From: an uncultured Ruminococcus sp.
GTDB taxonomy: Bacteria > Bacillota > Clostridia > Oscillospirales > Ruminococcaceae
Assembly: GCA_902781565.1 (NCBI GenBank)
Contig: CACZJT010000040.1
Span: forward strand, 1 to 40,988
Direction: 5' to 3'
Length of the DNA stretch: 40,988 nt
The notes beneath the pieces were generated by a model that did no database searches, was not told the DNA's origin, and saw only the letters and a program-made list of their open reading frames with translations. Below are positions 8,380 to 16,581 of the stretch, piece by piece. A program made the position numbers and the translations under genes. The number at the start of each line of letters is the position of its first letter. Position 1 is the first letter of the stretch.

Positions 8380-8967
8380 TTATCTGTGCGCTATCACCTT
8401 GTCGATGAGCCCGTATTCGAGAGCCTGCTCGGCGGTGAGGTAATTATCGCGCTCGGTGTCGATATTTATCTGCTCTATGCTCTTGCCCGTGTTCTCGGAG
8501 AGTATCCTGTTGAGCTTTTCGCGGGTGCTGACGAGGTGATCCGAATGTATCTTTATATCGGTACACTGACCGCTGAGCCCTCCGCTGATAAGCGGCTGAT
8601 GAATGAGTATCTCGCTGTTCGGGAGCGCGAACCTCTTGCCCTTTGCGCCGCTCGAAAGCAGGAAGGAGCCCATTGAAGCCGCCATGCCTATGCATATGGT
8701 GGAAACATCGCACCTGATATACTGCATGGTGTCATAGATAGCCATTCCCGCAGTTACCGAACCGCCCGGGCTGTTGATATAGAGGTCTATATCCTTCTCG
8801 GGATCCTGACCCTCCAGATAGAGAAGCTGCGCTATGACCAGCGAAGCGGTAGCGTCTGTTACCTGATCGCACAGCATGATTATACGGTCGTTGAGCAGCC
8901 GCGAGAATATATCGTAAGTGCGCTCACCCCTGCTGGTCTGCTCCACAACGTAAGGTATCGTTGCCAT
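8380..8967 (-). CDS. clpP: ATP-dependent Clp protease proteolytic subunit ClpP
   Basis: The 195-residue serine peptidase forms the proteolytic chamber. Ser98 (GMAASMGS), His123 (LIHQP) and Asp170 (DTERD) form the catalytic triad. Length and sequence are ordinary for the family. The ATG at 8967 follows a GGAGG-rich leader. It lies between tig and clpX. Confidence 0.98.
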   Translation of the reverse strand: MATIPYVVEQTSRGERTYDIFSRLLNDRIIMLCDQVTDATASLVIAQLLYLEGQDPEKDIDLYINSPGGSVTAGMAIYDTMQYIRCDVSTICIGMAASMGSFLLSSGAKGKRFALPNSEILIHQPLISGGLSGQCTDIKIHSDHLVSTREKLNRILSENTGKSIEQINIDTERDNYLTAEQALEYGLIDKVIAHR

Positions 8968-9023
8968 TATCCTTTCCTCCCTTTCCCTGTTCCGACATTA
9001 TCCGTCGTGTCTGTGTATACACA

Positions 9024-9049
9024 TTTCGCCCGCACTTATACGGGCGAAA
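9024..9049 (-). other. Hairpin between tig and clpP
   Basis: TTTCGCCCG (9024-9032) pairs perfectly with CGGGCGAAA (9041-9049) around an 8-nt loop, just after the tig stop. There is no T run on the minus strand, so a processing site, RNA-stability hairpin or partial attenuator between the chaperone and protease genes is more likely than a full terminator. Confidence 0.6.
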
Positions 9050-9057
9050 CACTATAC

Positions 9058-10338
9058 TTACTTGATAACAGCGTTGTCCTTGATGAACTGAACAGCCTTG
9101 CCGACAAGTACGTCCATCTTGACGTTCTCCTCGGATACTACGGTCTTGATGTCCTCAACGCTCATGTTGTAGTTCTCAGCCATGTCGGAGAATTCCTTGT
9201 TTACCTCCTCCTCGGTGGCTTCGATGCCCTCGTTCTTCACGATCTGCTCCAGTGCAAGGCGCAGGTCTACCTGCTTCTTAGCCTGATCCTCGTAGAGCTT
9301 CTTGGCGCTGTCGAGGGACTGACCCGTGTACTGGAAATACTGCTGGAGGGTGATGCCCTGGGGCTGTAGCCTTCCTGCGAGGTCGCGGAGCATCTCGTTC
9401 ACGCGCTCATCGTACATTACCTGCGGCACCTCAGCCTGCATCTTCTCTACTACCGCGTCGAACAGCTTGTTCTCTACGGCGCTGTCGGCTCTCGCCTCGG
9501 CAGCTTCCTCCATCTTCTTGCGGAGGTCTGCCTTGTACTCGTCAACGGTCTCGAACTCGGTGGAATCCTTGACAAGATCGTCGTCGAGCAGCGGAACTTC
9601 CTTATACTTTATCTCATTGAGCTTGATCTTGAATACAGCGTCCGCGCCCTTGAGCTCGGGAACGGTGTAATCATCGGGGAACTTCACTTCGATATCGAAT
9701 TCCTCGCCCGTGGTGTGACCCTCGATCTTCTCCTCGAAGCCGGGAATGAACTGACCGCTGCCCAGCTCCAGCTCGTAGCCCTCAGCCTCGCCGCCGTCGA
9801 AAGCCTCGCCGTCCCTGAAGCCCTTGAAGTCGATGTTTACGGTATCGCCCTTCTGTGCGGCTCTGTCATCAACGGTGATAAGTCTGCTGTTTCTCTCGCA
9901 GAGCTGCTCGGCTCTCTTGTCAACGTCCTCATCGGTAACAGCGTCAACGACTCTCTCGACCTCTATGCCCTTATAGCCGTCGATAGTGACCTCGGGCTTA
10001 ACGGTGCACTTAGCCTTGATGGCAACGCCCTCCTCCTTGGAGACCTTAGTTACCTCGACCTCGGGCTGTGCCACGATGTCTATGCCCGACTCCTTAACGG
10101 CGTCGTCAACAGCCTTGGGACCTACCTCGTTTACGGCGTCCTCATAGAAAACGCTCTCGCCGTACTCGCGCTCGATCAGCTTTCTCGGAGCCTTGCCCTT
10201 ACGGAAGCCGGGGATATTGACGCGCTTTCTCATTTTAAGGTAAGCCTTCTGAACGGCAGCCTCAAAATCAGCCGCGGATATCTCTATCTCAAGCTCGACC
10301 AGATTAGTCCCCGCGTTATTTACACTTTTCAAACTCAT
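9058..10338 (-). CDS. tig: Trigger factor, ribosome-associated peptidyl-prolyl isomerase
   Basis: The 426-residue chaperone binds nascent chains at the exit tunnel. The ribosome-binding signature GFRKGKAPR is near residues 44-52. The central FKBP-type domain (about 155-240) starts around GDTVNIDFKGF, followed by the long helical C-terminal arms. The ATG at 10338 is chosen because the upstream in-frame TTG codon is part of the ribosome binding site GGAGGAATC. A metallophosphoesterase gene ends 75 bp upstream on the same strand, but tig has its own extended -10 element. Confidence 0.97.
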   Translation of the reverse strand: MSLKSVNNAGTNLVELEIEISAADFEAAVQKAYLKMRKRVNIPGFRKGKAPRKLIEREYGESVFYEDAVNEVGPKAVDDAVKESGIDIVAQPEVEVTKVSKEEGVAIKAKCTVKPEVTIDGYKGIEVERVVDAVTDEDVDKRAEQLCERNSRLITVDDRAAQKGDTVNIDFKGFRDGEAFDGGEAEGYELELGSGQFIPGFEEKIEGHTTGEEFDIEVKFPDDYTVPELKGADAVFKIKLNEIKYKEVPLLDDDLVKDSTEFETVDEYKADLRKKMEEAAEARADSAVENKLFDAVVEKMQAEVPQVMYDERVNEMLRDLAGRLQPQGITLQQYFQYTGQSLDSAKKLYEDQAKKQVDLRLALEQIVKNEGIEATEEEVNKEFSDMAENYNMSVEDIKTVVSEENVKMDVLVGKAVQFIKDNAVIK

Positions 10339-10372
10339 TTTAGATTCCTCCAAAAAATAATATATCCGTATA

Positions 10373-10380
10373 ATTATATC
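10373..10380 (-). promoter_or_regulatory. Extended -10 promoter for tig
   Basis: On the minus strand TGATATAAT contains TATAAT (10378-10373) preceded by the TG of an extended -10 box. The matching -35 (TGGAAA, 17 bp upstream) is poor. Confidence 0.5.
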
Positions 10381-10413
10381 ATACTGTCAAACAAATTTCC
10401 AGTCTTTTCGGAA

Positions 10414-11124
10414 TTATTCGGCGTTTTGCACAAGATAGCTTATATCAAGCGGCATAAACTGTAGATAATCACTTGATATCAGGTGATAATTTATCCCGTC
10501 CCGCTCTCCCCTGACGGCGCAGGCGTGTCCGTTCTTCCCGTGGATATGCCCGTAGAAGCATTCCCGTATCTTATGGCGGCGCAGCACCTCCATTATAGGC
10601 TCGTTCGCGCCGTACAGGTAGATCGGCGGATAGTGCAGGAACACCACGGGTCTGAGTCCCTCCGCTTCCGCAAGGCAAAGCGACGTTTCGAGCCTTCCCG
10701 CTTCCCGCGCCAGCACCTTTTCGTCGGCAGGCTCGCCGTGTTCGCTCACCCAGCCGCGGGTACCGCAGATGCCGATATCCTCGTAGCTGTAGAAATTATT
10801 ATGGAGCAGCCTGACGCTTTTTATTCCGTTATTTTCCAGAAATCCGTTCACCTTCGTGACGGTAGACCACCATAGATCGTGGTTTCCCTTTGAGATCACC
10901 TTCGTGCCGTTTAGTCTTTCGAGAAAACGGAAATCCTCCAGCGATTCTTCGAGCTTCATCGCCCAGCAGAAGTCCCCGGGTATCACCACCGTATCATCGG
11001 GCTTTACCCTGAGCTGCCAGTTCTCTTCAAGCCGCTCGGTGTAGTTGTCCCAGCCGCCGAAGATGTCCATAGGCTTGTTCACGCCGAAAGGCAGATGAAG
11101 GTCTGCTATCACAAAAAGCGACAT
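10414..11124 (-). CDS. Calcineurin-like metallophosphoesterase
   Basis: The 236-residue protein shows the metal-binding motifs of the calcineurin-like phosphoesterase fold in order: DLH at Asp8-His10, GDFCW near Asp51, GNHDLWW near Asn80-His81, a late His in FLHYPP and GHIHGK near residue 195. It is cytoplasmic with no signal peptide. The natural substrate is unknown. It is codirectional with tig, 75 bp upstream, and divergent from the DUF1540 gene. Confidence 0.88.
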   Translation of the reverse strand: MSLFVIADLHLPFGVNKPMDIFGGWDNYTERLEENWQLRVKPDDTVVIPGDFCWAMKLEESLEDFRFLERLNGTKVISKGNHDLWWSTVTKVNGFLENNGIKSVRLLHNNFYSYEDIGICGTRGWVSEHGEPADEKVLAREAGRLETSLCLAEAEGLRPVVFLHYPPIYLYGANEPIMEVLRRHKIRECFYGHIHGKNGHACAVRGERDGINYHLISSDYLQFMPLDISYLVQNAE

Positions 11125-11203
11125 ATGTTTTCCTCCGTTCCATGTATATTTCTCTGTGTGCCGCGCATACTATACTCACACCTTACGAAAGGAGCGATGT
11201 CAA

Positions 11204-11365
11204 ATGAGCGACCGCAACAGCAATATCCGCTGCAATGTCGAGAGCTGCGTCTACAACAGGGATTCCCACGGCTGCACCGCCGATCACATCGACGTGAACC
11301 GCACCTGCGCAGACCCCGACTGCTGCGACGAAACGGAATGCAAGACCTTCAAGCCCAAGGAATAA
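11204..11365 (+). CDS. Small Cys-rich DUF1540 protein
   Basis: The 53-residue product has two CxxxxC-type segments (IRCNVESCVYN and ECKTF) and a central DCCDE motif, typical of the DUF1540 family, which is presumed to bind metal. The ATG at 11204 is preceded by AAAGGAG. Function is not established. It reads away from the metallophosphoesterase, with a TATACT box near 11171 but no clear -35. Immediately after its TAA is a 7-nt repeat array followed by a hairpin. Confidence 0.85.
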   Translation: MSDRNSNIRCNVESCVYNRDSHGCTADHIDVNRTCADPDCCDETECKTFKPKE

Positions 11366-11396
11366 TTCGGAATTCGGAATGATGAATTCGGAATTT
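11365..11396 (+). repeat. Heptad tandem repeat after the DUF1540 gene
   Basis: Starting at the last base of the stop codon, the units GGAATTC, GGAATGAT (8 nt), GAATTC and GGAATTT follow. It is one of the six arrays oriented in the sense of the upstream gene, and leads into an ATCGCC-TGC-GGCGAT hairpin. Confidence 0.75.
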
Positions 11397-11446
11397 AAGG
11401 TATCGCCTGCGGCGATGTATTATTTATTACTCGCCGCCGATACCTT
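11397..11446. terminator. Imperfect hairpin between convergent DUF1540 and thrC genes
   Basis: AAGGTATCG at 11397-11405 pairs with CGATACCTT at 11438-11446, and CGGCGA with TCGCCG inside it. An alternative smaller hairpin, ATCGCC-TGC-GGCGAT (11402-11416), sits in its left arm. The T tract is short in both directions, so it is a probable but weak bidirectional terminator. Confidence 0.55.
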
Positions 11447-11466
11447 TATTCCTTACATAATCTTTT

Positions 11467-12957
11467 TCAGATACCGAGGGAGGAGAATACGAAGTCCTTC
11501 ATCTCGGTCTTGTCGATCACCTTGTCGAAGCGTACAGCCTTGTCCTTGAGCGCCGCAAGAGATGCGGGCACGGGGAGCTTCGATACCTCCGCCAGCTTGT
11601 CAACAAGGGTGAACTCGTCCGCGTCGCCGCTCTCGCCGATAGCCGAAAGCACCGAACCGCTGAACTTGTAGGGGCTCGCGGTGGAGGCTATGATAGTCTT
11701 TGTGGTGTCTCCCGTAGCAGCCTTGTAGTCCTCGTACACCTTTACCGCAACAGCCGTGTGGGTGTCGCAGGTGTAGGAATACTTGTCGTAAATGCGCTTG
11801 ATGGTAGCCTTGGTCTGCTCGTCGTCGCAGAAGCCCGCGGCGAATTCCTCGGTGAGCTTTGCCTTCACCTCGTCGCTGACCTCGTATCTGCCCTCGCTCG
11901 CCAGCTTGCCGAACCACTCGTTGATCTGTGCGTCGTTCTCGCCCGTGAGGATATACAGCAGTCTTTCGAGGTTCGAGGAGATGAGTATATCCATAGAGGG
12001 AGATATAGTCGCGTGGAAGTCGCGGTTCCTGTCGTAAACGCCCGTGGTGATGAAATCGGTCAGCACGTTGTTGGCATTTGAAGCGCAGATCAGCTTGTTC
12101 ACGGGTATACCCATGTGCTTAGCGTAGTAGCCCGCGAGGATATTTCCGAAGTTGCCCGTCGGAACGACGATGTTTATCTTGTCGCCCAAAGCGATCTCGC
12201 CGTCCTTGACCAGCTGTGCGTAGGAGGAGATGTAGTAGATGATCTGCGGCGCAAGTCTGCCCCAGTTTATGGAGTTCGCCGAGGAGAACATCATGCCGTT
12301 CTTTTCCAGCTCCGCGCCGATCTCCGCGTTGGTGAATATAGCCTTTACGCCGTTCTGGGCGTCGTCGAAATTGCCCTTTATCGCGCAGACGCCGACATTA
12401 TCGCCCTCCTGGGTAGTCATCTGCTTTTTCTGCATAGCCGAAACGCCGTCATCGGGGTAGAATACCATGATGGAAGTTCCCGGAACGTCCTTGAAGCCTT
12501 CGAGAGCCGCCTTGCCCGTATCGCCCGAGGTCGCAACGAGGATAACTACCTTCTTGTCCGTGCCCAGCTTCTTGATGGAAGTGGTCAGCAGGTAGGGCAG
12601 TATCTGTAGCGCCATATCCTTGAAAGCGCAGGTCGGACCGTGCCACAGTTCGAGCATATAGGTACCGTCGAAGAGGTGCGCCAGCTCCGCGATGTTGTCT
12701 GAGTCAAAAGCCTTGGTGTTGTAGGCGTTGTCAACGCAGTAGGCGATCTCCGCCTCCGTGAAGTCGCTCAGGAACTTTCCGAAAACGAACTTTGCACGTC
12801 CGCGGTAATCCATATCGCCCAGCGCCCTGATGTCCTCAAAGCTGATAGAGGGTATCTCGGAGGGGACGAAAAGTCCGCCGTCCTTTGAAATGCCCTGTGC
12901 TATAGCCTGAGCCGAATCCACCTTGACTGTACTGTTTCTTGTGCTCTTGTAATACAT
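11467..12957 (-). CDS. thrC: Threonine synthase
   Basis: The 496-residue PLP enzyme converts O-phosphohomoserine to threonine. PLP lysine Lys113 is in HGPTCAFKDMALQ, and SGDTGKAAL binds the cofactor phosphate. The N-terminal YYKSTR...A..GI..DGGLFVP and the long C-terminal extension fit the microbial and fungal type of about 500 residues. The ATG at 12957 is preceded by AAAGGTGAGG; an upstream start at 12996 lacks a site. It is 76 bp past yraN on the same strand, so it may be the end of the lepB-rbgA-rnhB-yraN operon. A TATAAT within the gap without a good -35 could provide its own start. Confidence 0.95.
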   Translation of the reverse strand: MYYKSTRNSTVKVDSAQAIAQGISKDGGLFVPSEIPSISFEDIRALGDMDYRGRAKFVFGKFLSDFTEAEIAYCVDNAYNTKAFDSDNIAELAHLFDGTYMLELWHGPTCAFKDMALQILPYLLTTSIKKLGTDKKVVILVATSGDTGKAALEGFKDVPGTSIMVFYPDDGVSAMQKKQMTTQEGDNVGVCAIKGNFDDAQNGVKAIFTNAEIGAELEKNGMMFSSANSINWGRLAPQIIYYISSYAQLVKDGEIALGDKINIVVPTGNFGNILAGYYAKHMGIPVNKLICASNANNVLTDFITTGVYDRNRDFHATISPSMDILISSNLERLLYILTGENDAQINEWFGKLASEGRYEVSDEVKAKLTEEFAAGFCDDEQTKATIKRIYDKYSYTCDTHTAVAVKVYEDYKAATGDTTKTIIASTASPYKFSGSVLSAIGESGDADEFTLVDKLAEVSKLPVPASLAALKDKAVRFDKVIDKTEMKDFVFSSLGI

Positions 12958-13033
12958 ATTTTTCCTCACCTTTCCTATCCGAGAATTATATTTCAATTGT
13001 TATCGTATGCATTTAATATCCCGCCGCGCAGAT

Positions 13034-13423
13034 TCAGTGATCTCCGCTCGCATTGAACGCCGCGACGTAATACCTTGCCTGCTTTATCCTGCCGTTTTCG
13101 AGCACGACCGACGCCACATCGAAGCGGCATTTTGTTTCCCCGAAGCGCTTCACATACTCCCTGTGATACCGCTCCGCCGTCCGCACGATGAACCTGCGCT
13201 TTTTCATAGTCACCGAACACTCGCCCGATACCATCGCCCCGACCTTGCGGGTCTTGACCTCCACAAAGCACAGCACTCCGTTTTTCCGTGCGATAATGTC
13301 TATCTCGCCGCCGCGTATCGTGTAGTTGCGTTCCAGTATCTCGTAGCCGTTAGCCGCAAGGAAGCCTGCTGTCGCTTCCTCGCCGATACTGCCGATCGCC
13401 CGCTTATCCCTGCTTTGCGGCAT
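13034..13423 (-). CDS. yraN: YraN / UPF0102 nuclease-fold protein
   Basis: The 129-residue protein has the UPF0102 pattern: G..GE..A..FL...GY.IL.RN, then GEIDIIARK and FVEVKTR, which form a restriction-endonuclease-like core (Glu and Asp of GEID, ExK of VEVKT). Its biochemical role is uncertain. It overlaps the 3' end of rnhB by 20 nt, implying coupled translation; rnhB-yraN adjacency is common in bacteria. Confidence 0.9.
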   Translation of the reverse strand: MPQSRDKRAIGSIGEEATAGFLAANGYEILERNYTIRGGEIDIIARKNGVLCFVEVKTRKVGAMVSGECSVTMKKRRFIVRTAERYHREYVKRFGETKCRFDVASVVLENGRIKQARYYVAAFNASGDH

Positions 13424-14036
13424 AGTATTTTTTCAGGAAAGAGTGCCGATGTATCGGGCTCTCGCCGTACTTGTCCAGCATTTCGTAATGGAGCTTCGTG
13501 CCGTATCCCTTGTGCTTCTCAAAGGCATACTCGGGGTACTTTTCAGCCATTTCCTCCATGTACCTGTCCCTTGCCACCTTCGCCAGTATCGAAGCCGCCG
13601 CGACGGACTGACTTTTCGCGTCGCCCTTTATAACGAACTCGCAGGGACACTCCACGGGGGGGATCTTGTTGCCGTCCGCAAGCACCTTGTCGGGCTTTAT
13701 CCCGAGCCCGTCCACTGCCCGCTTCATGGCGAGCATGGCGCAGTTAAGAATGTTCAGCTCCTCGATCTCCGCGACCGTACACCGCGCTATAGCCCAATAA
13801 AGCGCCTTTTCCTTTATCTCCTCAAACAGCGCGTCACGCTTTTTCGCGCTCAGCTTCTTGCTGTCGTTTATGCCTTCGATCACAAGGTCGGGGGGAAGTA
13901 TCACCGCCGCCGCGAAAACATCTCCCGCCAGCGGACCTCTGCCCGCCTCGTCCGTCCCGCAGAGAAGCGGGAACTCGCCGTAATACTGCTTATCGAAATC
14001 ATGCAGGCTCATGACCTGCCCCTTGTTCCCGTTCAT
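13404..14036 (-). CDS. rnhB: Ribonuclease HII
   Basis: The 210-residue nuclease removes ribonucleotides and RNA primers from DNA. The family start GTDEAGRGPLAG gives the Asp29-Glu30 catalytic pair. VLADGN near residue 115 and the later AAASILAKVARD complete the active site. The ATG at 14036 overlaps the rbgA stop as ATGA, favouring this start over a second ATG eight codons downstream. It is inside the operon lepB-rbgA-rnhB-yraN. Confidence 0.95.
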   Translation of the reverse strand: MNGNKGQVMSLHDFDKQYYGEFPLLCGTDEAGRGPLAGDVFAAAVILPPDLVIEGINDSKKLSAKKRDALFEEIKEKALYWAIARCTVAEIEELNILNCAMLAMKRAVDGLGIKPDKVLADGNKIPPVECPCEFVIKGDAKSQSVAAASILAKVARDRYMEEMAEKYPEYAFEKHKGYGTKLHYEMLDKYGESPIHRHSFLKKYYAAKQG

Positions 14037-14926
14037 TTGGGTCTCTCCAGACTTATCCTGCCCAGCTTCCCGCCGCGGAACTCATCGAGCACCGTCGCGG
14101 CTGCCCGCTCGGTGTTGATCTCGCCGCCCGACACGAGAAATCCCCGCTTCCTTCCGACCCGTTCAAGCAGCTCGAAGCCCCTGACGCAGCCCGCGCTCTC
14201 GTCCTCGTTCTCGGGCAGATCGTCAAGCGATATGCCGTAGCGCCCGATGATGCTTTCGGGGTACTCCTCCGCAAGAAGCTCCAGCAGCCTGCAAGCGAGA
14301 TACTCCGAATCGAGTATATCGTCCTTGACCGCCCCCGTGAAAGCCAGATGCTCTCCCACCAGCTTATCGTCGAATTTATGCCAGAGTATACCGGGCATAT
14401 CGAGAAGCTCCATATTATCGCCTATCGACACCCACTGCTTGCCGCGCGTGACGCCGGGTCTGTCCTCGACCTTAGCCCGCTTTGAGCCCGCGAGCCTGTT
14501 GATGAAGGAGGACTTTCCCACGTTCGGTATGCCGACTATCATCATGCGTATGGGTCTGCCGTGCATACCCTTCTGCTCCCAGACGGCGACCTGCTCCGCC
14601 ATGAGCTCCGTGAGCGCCGCCTTGAACCTGTTTATATTCTTACCGCTTCGGCAGTCGGTAGCCACCGCGGTGATGCCTTTTCGCTTGTAGTGGTCTATCC
14701 ACTGCGAGGTGATGGTCTCGTCAGCGGAATCCGCCTTGTTGAGAAGTAAAAGTCTCGGCTTCGCCCCCACGAGCCTGTCCATTTCGGGATTTCGGCTCGA
14801 ATAGGGTATCCGCGCGTCGGTGATCTCCACCACCGCGTCCACCAGCTTCAGGTTAGACTGCATTATCCTGCGCGTCTTTGCCATATGTCCCGGAAACCAC
14901 TGAACGTGCGTAGTCCCGCTCATCAT
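14033..14926 (-). CDS. rbgA: Ribosome biogenesis GTPase RbgA (YlqF)
   Basis: The 297-residue GTPase needed for late 50S subunit assembly has circularly permuted G motifs: G4 LLNKAD comes first, then G1 GIPNVGKSS, then G3 DMPG. The N-terminus (HVQWFPGHMAK) is the usual YlqF opening. The reading frame is open 15 codons further upstream, but those codons are the 7-nt repeat array, and AAGGGTGG lies directly before the ATG at 14926, so that start is used. ATGA overlap with rnhB downstream. Confidence 0.95.
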   Translation of the reverse strand: MMSGTTHVQWFPGHMAKTRRIMQSNLKLVDAVVEITDARIPYSSRNPEMDRLVGAKPRLLLLNKADSADETITSQWIDHYKRKGITAVATDCRSGKNINRFKAALTELMAEQVAVWEQKGMHGRPIRMMIVGIPNVGKSSFINRLAGSKRAKVEDRPGVTRGKQWVSIGDNMELLDMPGILWHKFDDKLVGEHLAFTGAVKDDILDSEYLACRLLELLAEEYPESIIGRYGISLDDLPENEDESAGCVRGFELLERVGRKRGFLVSGGEINTERAAATVLDEFRGGKLGRISLERPK

Positions 14927-14946
14927 CACACCACCCTTATCTTTTT

Positions 14947-14979
14947 TAATTCGGAATTCCGAATTCCGCATTCCGAATT
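14947..14979 (-). repeat. Heptad tandem repeat between lepB and rbgA
   Basis: On the minus strand the array begins at the lepB TAA and reads ATTC, GGAATGC, GGAATTC, GGAATTC, then CGAATT. It separates two genes of one operon and precedes the rbgA ribosome binding site, so it should be transcribed. Confidence 0.8.
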
Positions 14980-15626
14980 TACTTTAAGAATCCCAGGCTC
15001 CCGGGATTTTTGTTGCCGTTCTCGTCGTAGCCTATGAAGAATCTGAATACCGCGTGTCCTAAGATGTCATCGGTGCTTATGAAGCCGATGTCGGGCGAGC
15101 GGCTGTCGTTGGAGCCGTTGCGGTTGTCGCCCATCGCAAAGACCGTCCCCTCGGGGACTACGTACTGATATGCGCTCTCGGAGATACGGTAGGTCTCATC
15201 GAAATAAGGCATATCCGCCATAGGCTTTGAGGCGTCAAGGTAGGGCTCGTCTATCTTCTCGCCGTTCACCATGACCGTGTTGCTGTCGTAATTCACCACC
15301 ACGGTATCCCCCGCCACGCCTATACAGCGCTTGATTATGGTCTTGTTGAGCCCGGGGGAGTTGCAGACGATTATGTCGCCCTTCTCGGGGGTGTAGTTGA
15401 AGTGGGTGAGTATGAGCCGCTGGGAGTTGTAGAGGGTCGGGTTCATCGAAGCGCCGTCTACCACCACCGTCCTGAATATGAAGATGAATATGAGCAGCAC
15501 GATAAAGCTCGCGAACACAAAGGATTCGAGCCAGTCCAGCACCTCTCCGAAGATATCGAATTTCTTTTCGCCTTCCTTTTTTTCGGCGGCGAGCTTTTCG
15601 CCCGCGGGTATGTTTTCGTTTTCCAT
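14979..15626 (-). CDS. lepB: Signal peptidase I
   Basis: The 215-residue membrane peptidase has a cytoplasmic acidic/basic N-terminus, one membrane segment at about 37-56, the catalytic serine in DGASMNPTL (Ser60), the catalytic lysine in KTIIKRCIGVAGD (near residue 98) and the late GDNRNGSNDSR box. It cleaves Sec/Tat signal peptides outside the membrane. The ATG at 15626 has AAGAGG 8 nt upstream; a TTG two codons earlier is too close to that site. It heads the operon lepB-rbgA-rnhB-yraN, the reverse polarity of many genomes but the same neighbours. Confidence 0.95.
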   Translation of the reverse strand: MENENIPAGEKLAAEKKEGEKKFDIFGEVLDWLESFVFASFIVLLIFIFIFRTVVVDGASMNPTLYNSQRLILTHFNYTPEKGDIIVCNSPGLNKTIIKRCIGVAGDTVVVNYDSNTVMVNGEKIDEPYLDASKPMADMPYFDETYRISESAYQYVVPEGTVFAMGDNRNGSNDSRSPDIGFISTDDILGHAVFRFFIGYDENGNKNPGSLGFLK

Positions 15627-15671
15627 TATCAAAGCCTCTTTACAATAATAGTCAAGAAATCACATACATTC

Positions 15672-15700
15672 ATTATAACAAATCGTTTCTCAAATTGCAA
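15672..15700 (-). promoter_or_regulatory. Promoter of the lepB-rbgA-rnhB-yraN operon
   Basis: TTGCAA (15700-15695) and TATAAT (15677-15672) on the minus strand with a 17-bp spacer, about 45 bp before the lepB ATG. Confidence 0.78.
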
Positions 15701-15765
15701 GCGTATTTACAGATTTTTTTATTTAGAGGATTTTTATTCACAGAAGTTTTACATTCCCTATAAGC

Positions 15766-15796
15766 AAAAACGCACCGTCCCGACGGAACGATGCGT
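15766..15796 (-). terminator. Terminator of trxA
   Basis: On the minus strand ACGCA (15796-15792) pairs with TGCGT (15774-15770), enclosing CCGTC/GACGG, followed by a T run. It lies 18 bp past the trxA stop. Confidence 0.75.
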
Positions 15797-15813
15797 CTGT
15801 GTATTCCCTGTTA

Positions 15814-16119
15814 TCAGCCGTCCAGAAGCCCCGTGAGTACGTCCTTGGAGCAGGCGCCTATCTGTCTGCCCGTGACCTCGCCGTTTTTGATAACGACAAA
15901 GTTCGGGATATTCATGACGCCGAAGCGCTCCGCAAGGTCGCCGTTCTCGTCAACGTTCACCTTGCACACAAGAGCGTCCTGTCTTTCCTCGGCAAGCTCC
16001 TCTATGACGGGTCCCATTCTCTTGCAGGGACCGCACCAGGGCGCCCAGAAGTCAACGAGCATGGGCTTTCCCATTTCTGCCGCTTCCTCAAAATTCGCAG
16101 CTGTAAGCTCAAATGCCAT
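15814..16119 (-). CDS. trxA: Thioredoxin
   Basis: The 101-residue thioredoxin has the redox motif WCGPC (residues about 27-31), DFWAPW before it and the cis-proline loop NIPNF near residue 70. It reduces protein disulfides in the cytoplasm. The ATG at 16119 is preceded by AAAGGA; a GTG three codons earlier would leave no room for that site. Rubredoxin lies upstream on the same strand, separated by a highly structured 177-bp spacer. Confidence 0.95.
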   Translation of the reverse strand: MAFELTAANFEEAAEMGKPMLVDFWAPWCGPCKRMGPVIEELAEERQDALVCKVNVDENGDLAERFGVMNIPNFVVIKNGEVTGRQIGACSKDVLTGLLDG

Positions 16120-16150
16120 AATAAGCACATCCTTTCACTTGTGATATACT

Positions 16151-16235
16151 GCCCTCTGTTGCAAAGTACAACGAAGTTGTGCTTTGCAGGCTGCGCAGCA
16201 GCCGCCAAAGCCACTATGTGGCTTTGGCAGAGGGC
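16151..16235. repeat. Cloverleaf of three triloop hairpins between rubredoxin and trxA
   Basis: An outer stem GCCCTCTG (16151-16158) / CAGAGGGC (16228-16235) encloses three adjacent hairpins, each with a 3-nt loop: 13 bp including one T-G pair (16160-16172 / 16176-16188, loop GAA), 6 bp (GGCTGC 16189-16194 / GCAGCC 16198-16203, loop GCA) and 11 bp (16204-16214 / 16218-16228, loop TAT). Almost every base is paired. TATA lies just outside both outer arms. A further hairpin, GTACGA-TATT-TCGTAC, is at 16271-16286. The rest of the spacer has no gene. Confidence 0.85.
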
Positions 16236-16296
16236 ATATAACGGAGCGCTTAGCGGCGCGCGTAGTATAAGTACGATATTTCGTACAGCAAGTCCT

Positions 16297-16452
16297 TTAT
16301 TCGGCGGCGAACTGATCCTTGCCCACGCCGCAGAGAGGACAGACGAAATCCTCGGGAACGTCCTCCCACTTGGTACCTGCTTCGATGCCTGCCTCGGGAC
16401 AGCCCTCTGCCTCGTCATAGATGTATCCGCAAACCTCGCATACGTATTTCAT
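16297..16452 (-). CDS. rub: Rubredoxin
   Basis: The small 51-residue electron carrier binds one iron through four cysteines: C5 and C8 (CEVCGY) and C38 and C41 (CPLCGV). The aromatic/acidic middle ([20 protein letters not shown]) is the standard rubredoxin sequence. The ATG at 16452 is preceded by GGAGGT at good spacing. It acts in the cytoplasm, in anaerobes often in oxygen and peroxide reduction with rubrerythrin or flavodiiron proteins; its partner is not in this window. It is upstream of trxA. Confidence 0.97.
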   Translation of the reverse strand: MKYVCEVCGYIYDEAEGCPEAGIEAGTKWEDVPEDFVCPLCGVGKDQFAAE

Positions 16453-16480
16453 AGTCTTTTACCTCCGTTGCTTTATTGAA

Positions 16481-16505
16481 AGAGCCGCCCGCACGGAACG
16501 GCTCT
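16481..16505 (-). terminator. Hairpin upstream of rubredoxin
   Basis: AGAGCCG (16481-16487) pairs with CGGCTCT (16499-16505). It lies between the ppk2 stop codon and rubredoxin, followed on the minus strand by TTTCAATAAAG. A TATAAT box at about 16519 lies upstream of it, so it may be the ppk2 terminator or part of the rubredoxin leader. Confidence 0.5.
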
Positions 16506-16581
16506 CCATGTTCTGTATTATACCCTATGTTTATGATAGAATGTATACCTTTTTCGTGTATGTTTGATGAAAATACACTGT

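Noticed and set aside
14927..14971. Upstream start for rbgA adding 15 residues
   Set aside because: Those codons are the heptad repeat, and the ribosome binding site lies after them.
16129..16296. Cloverleaf spacer considered as a tRNA gene
   Set aside because: It lacks the conserved T-loop and D-loop bases and a 3' acceptor pattern, and its stems are too long for a tRNA.
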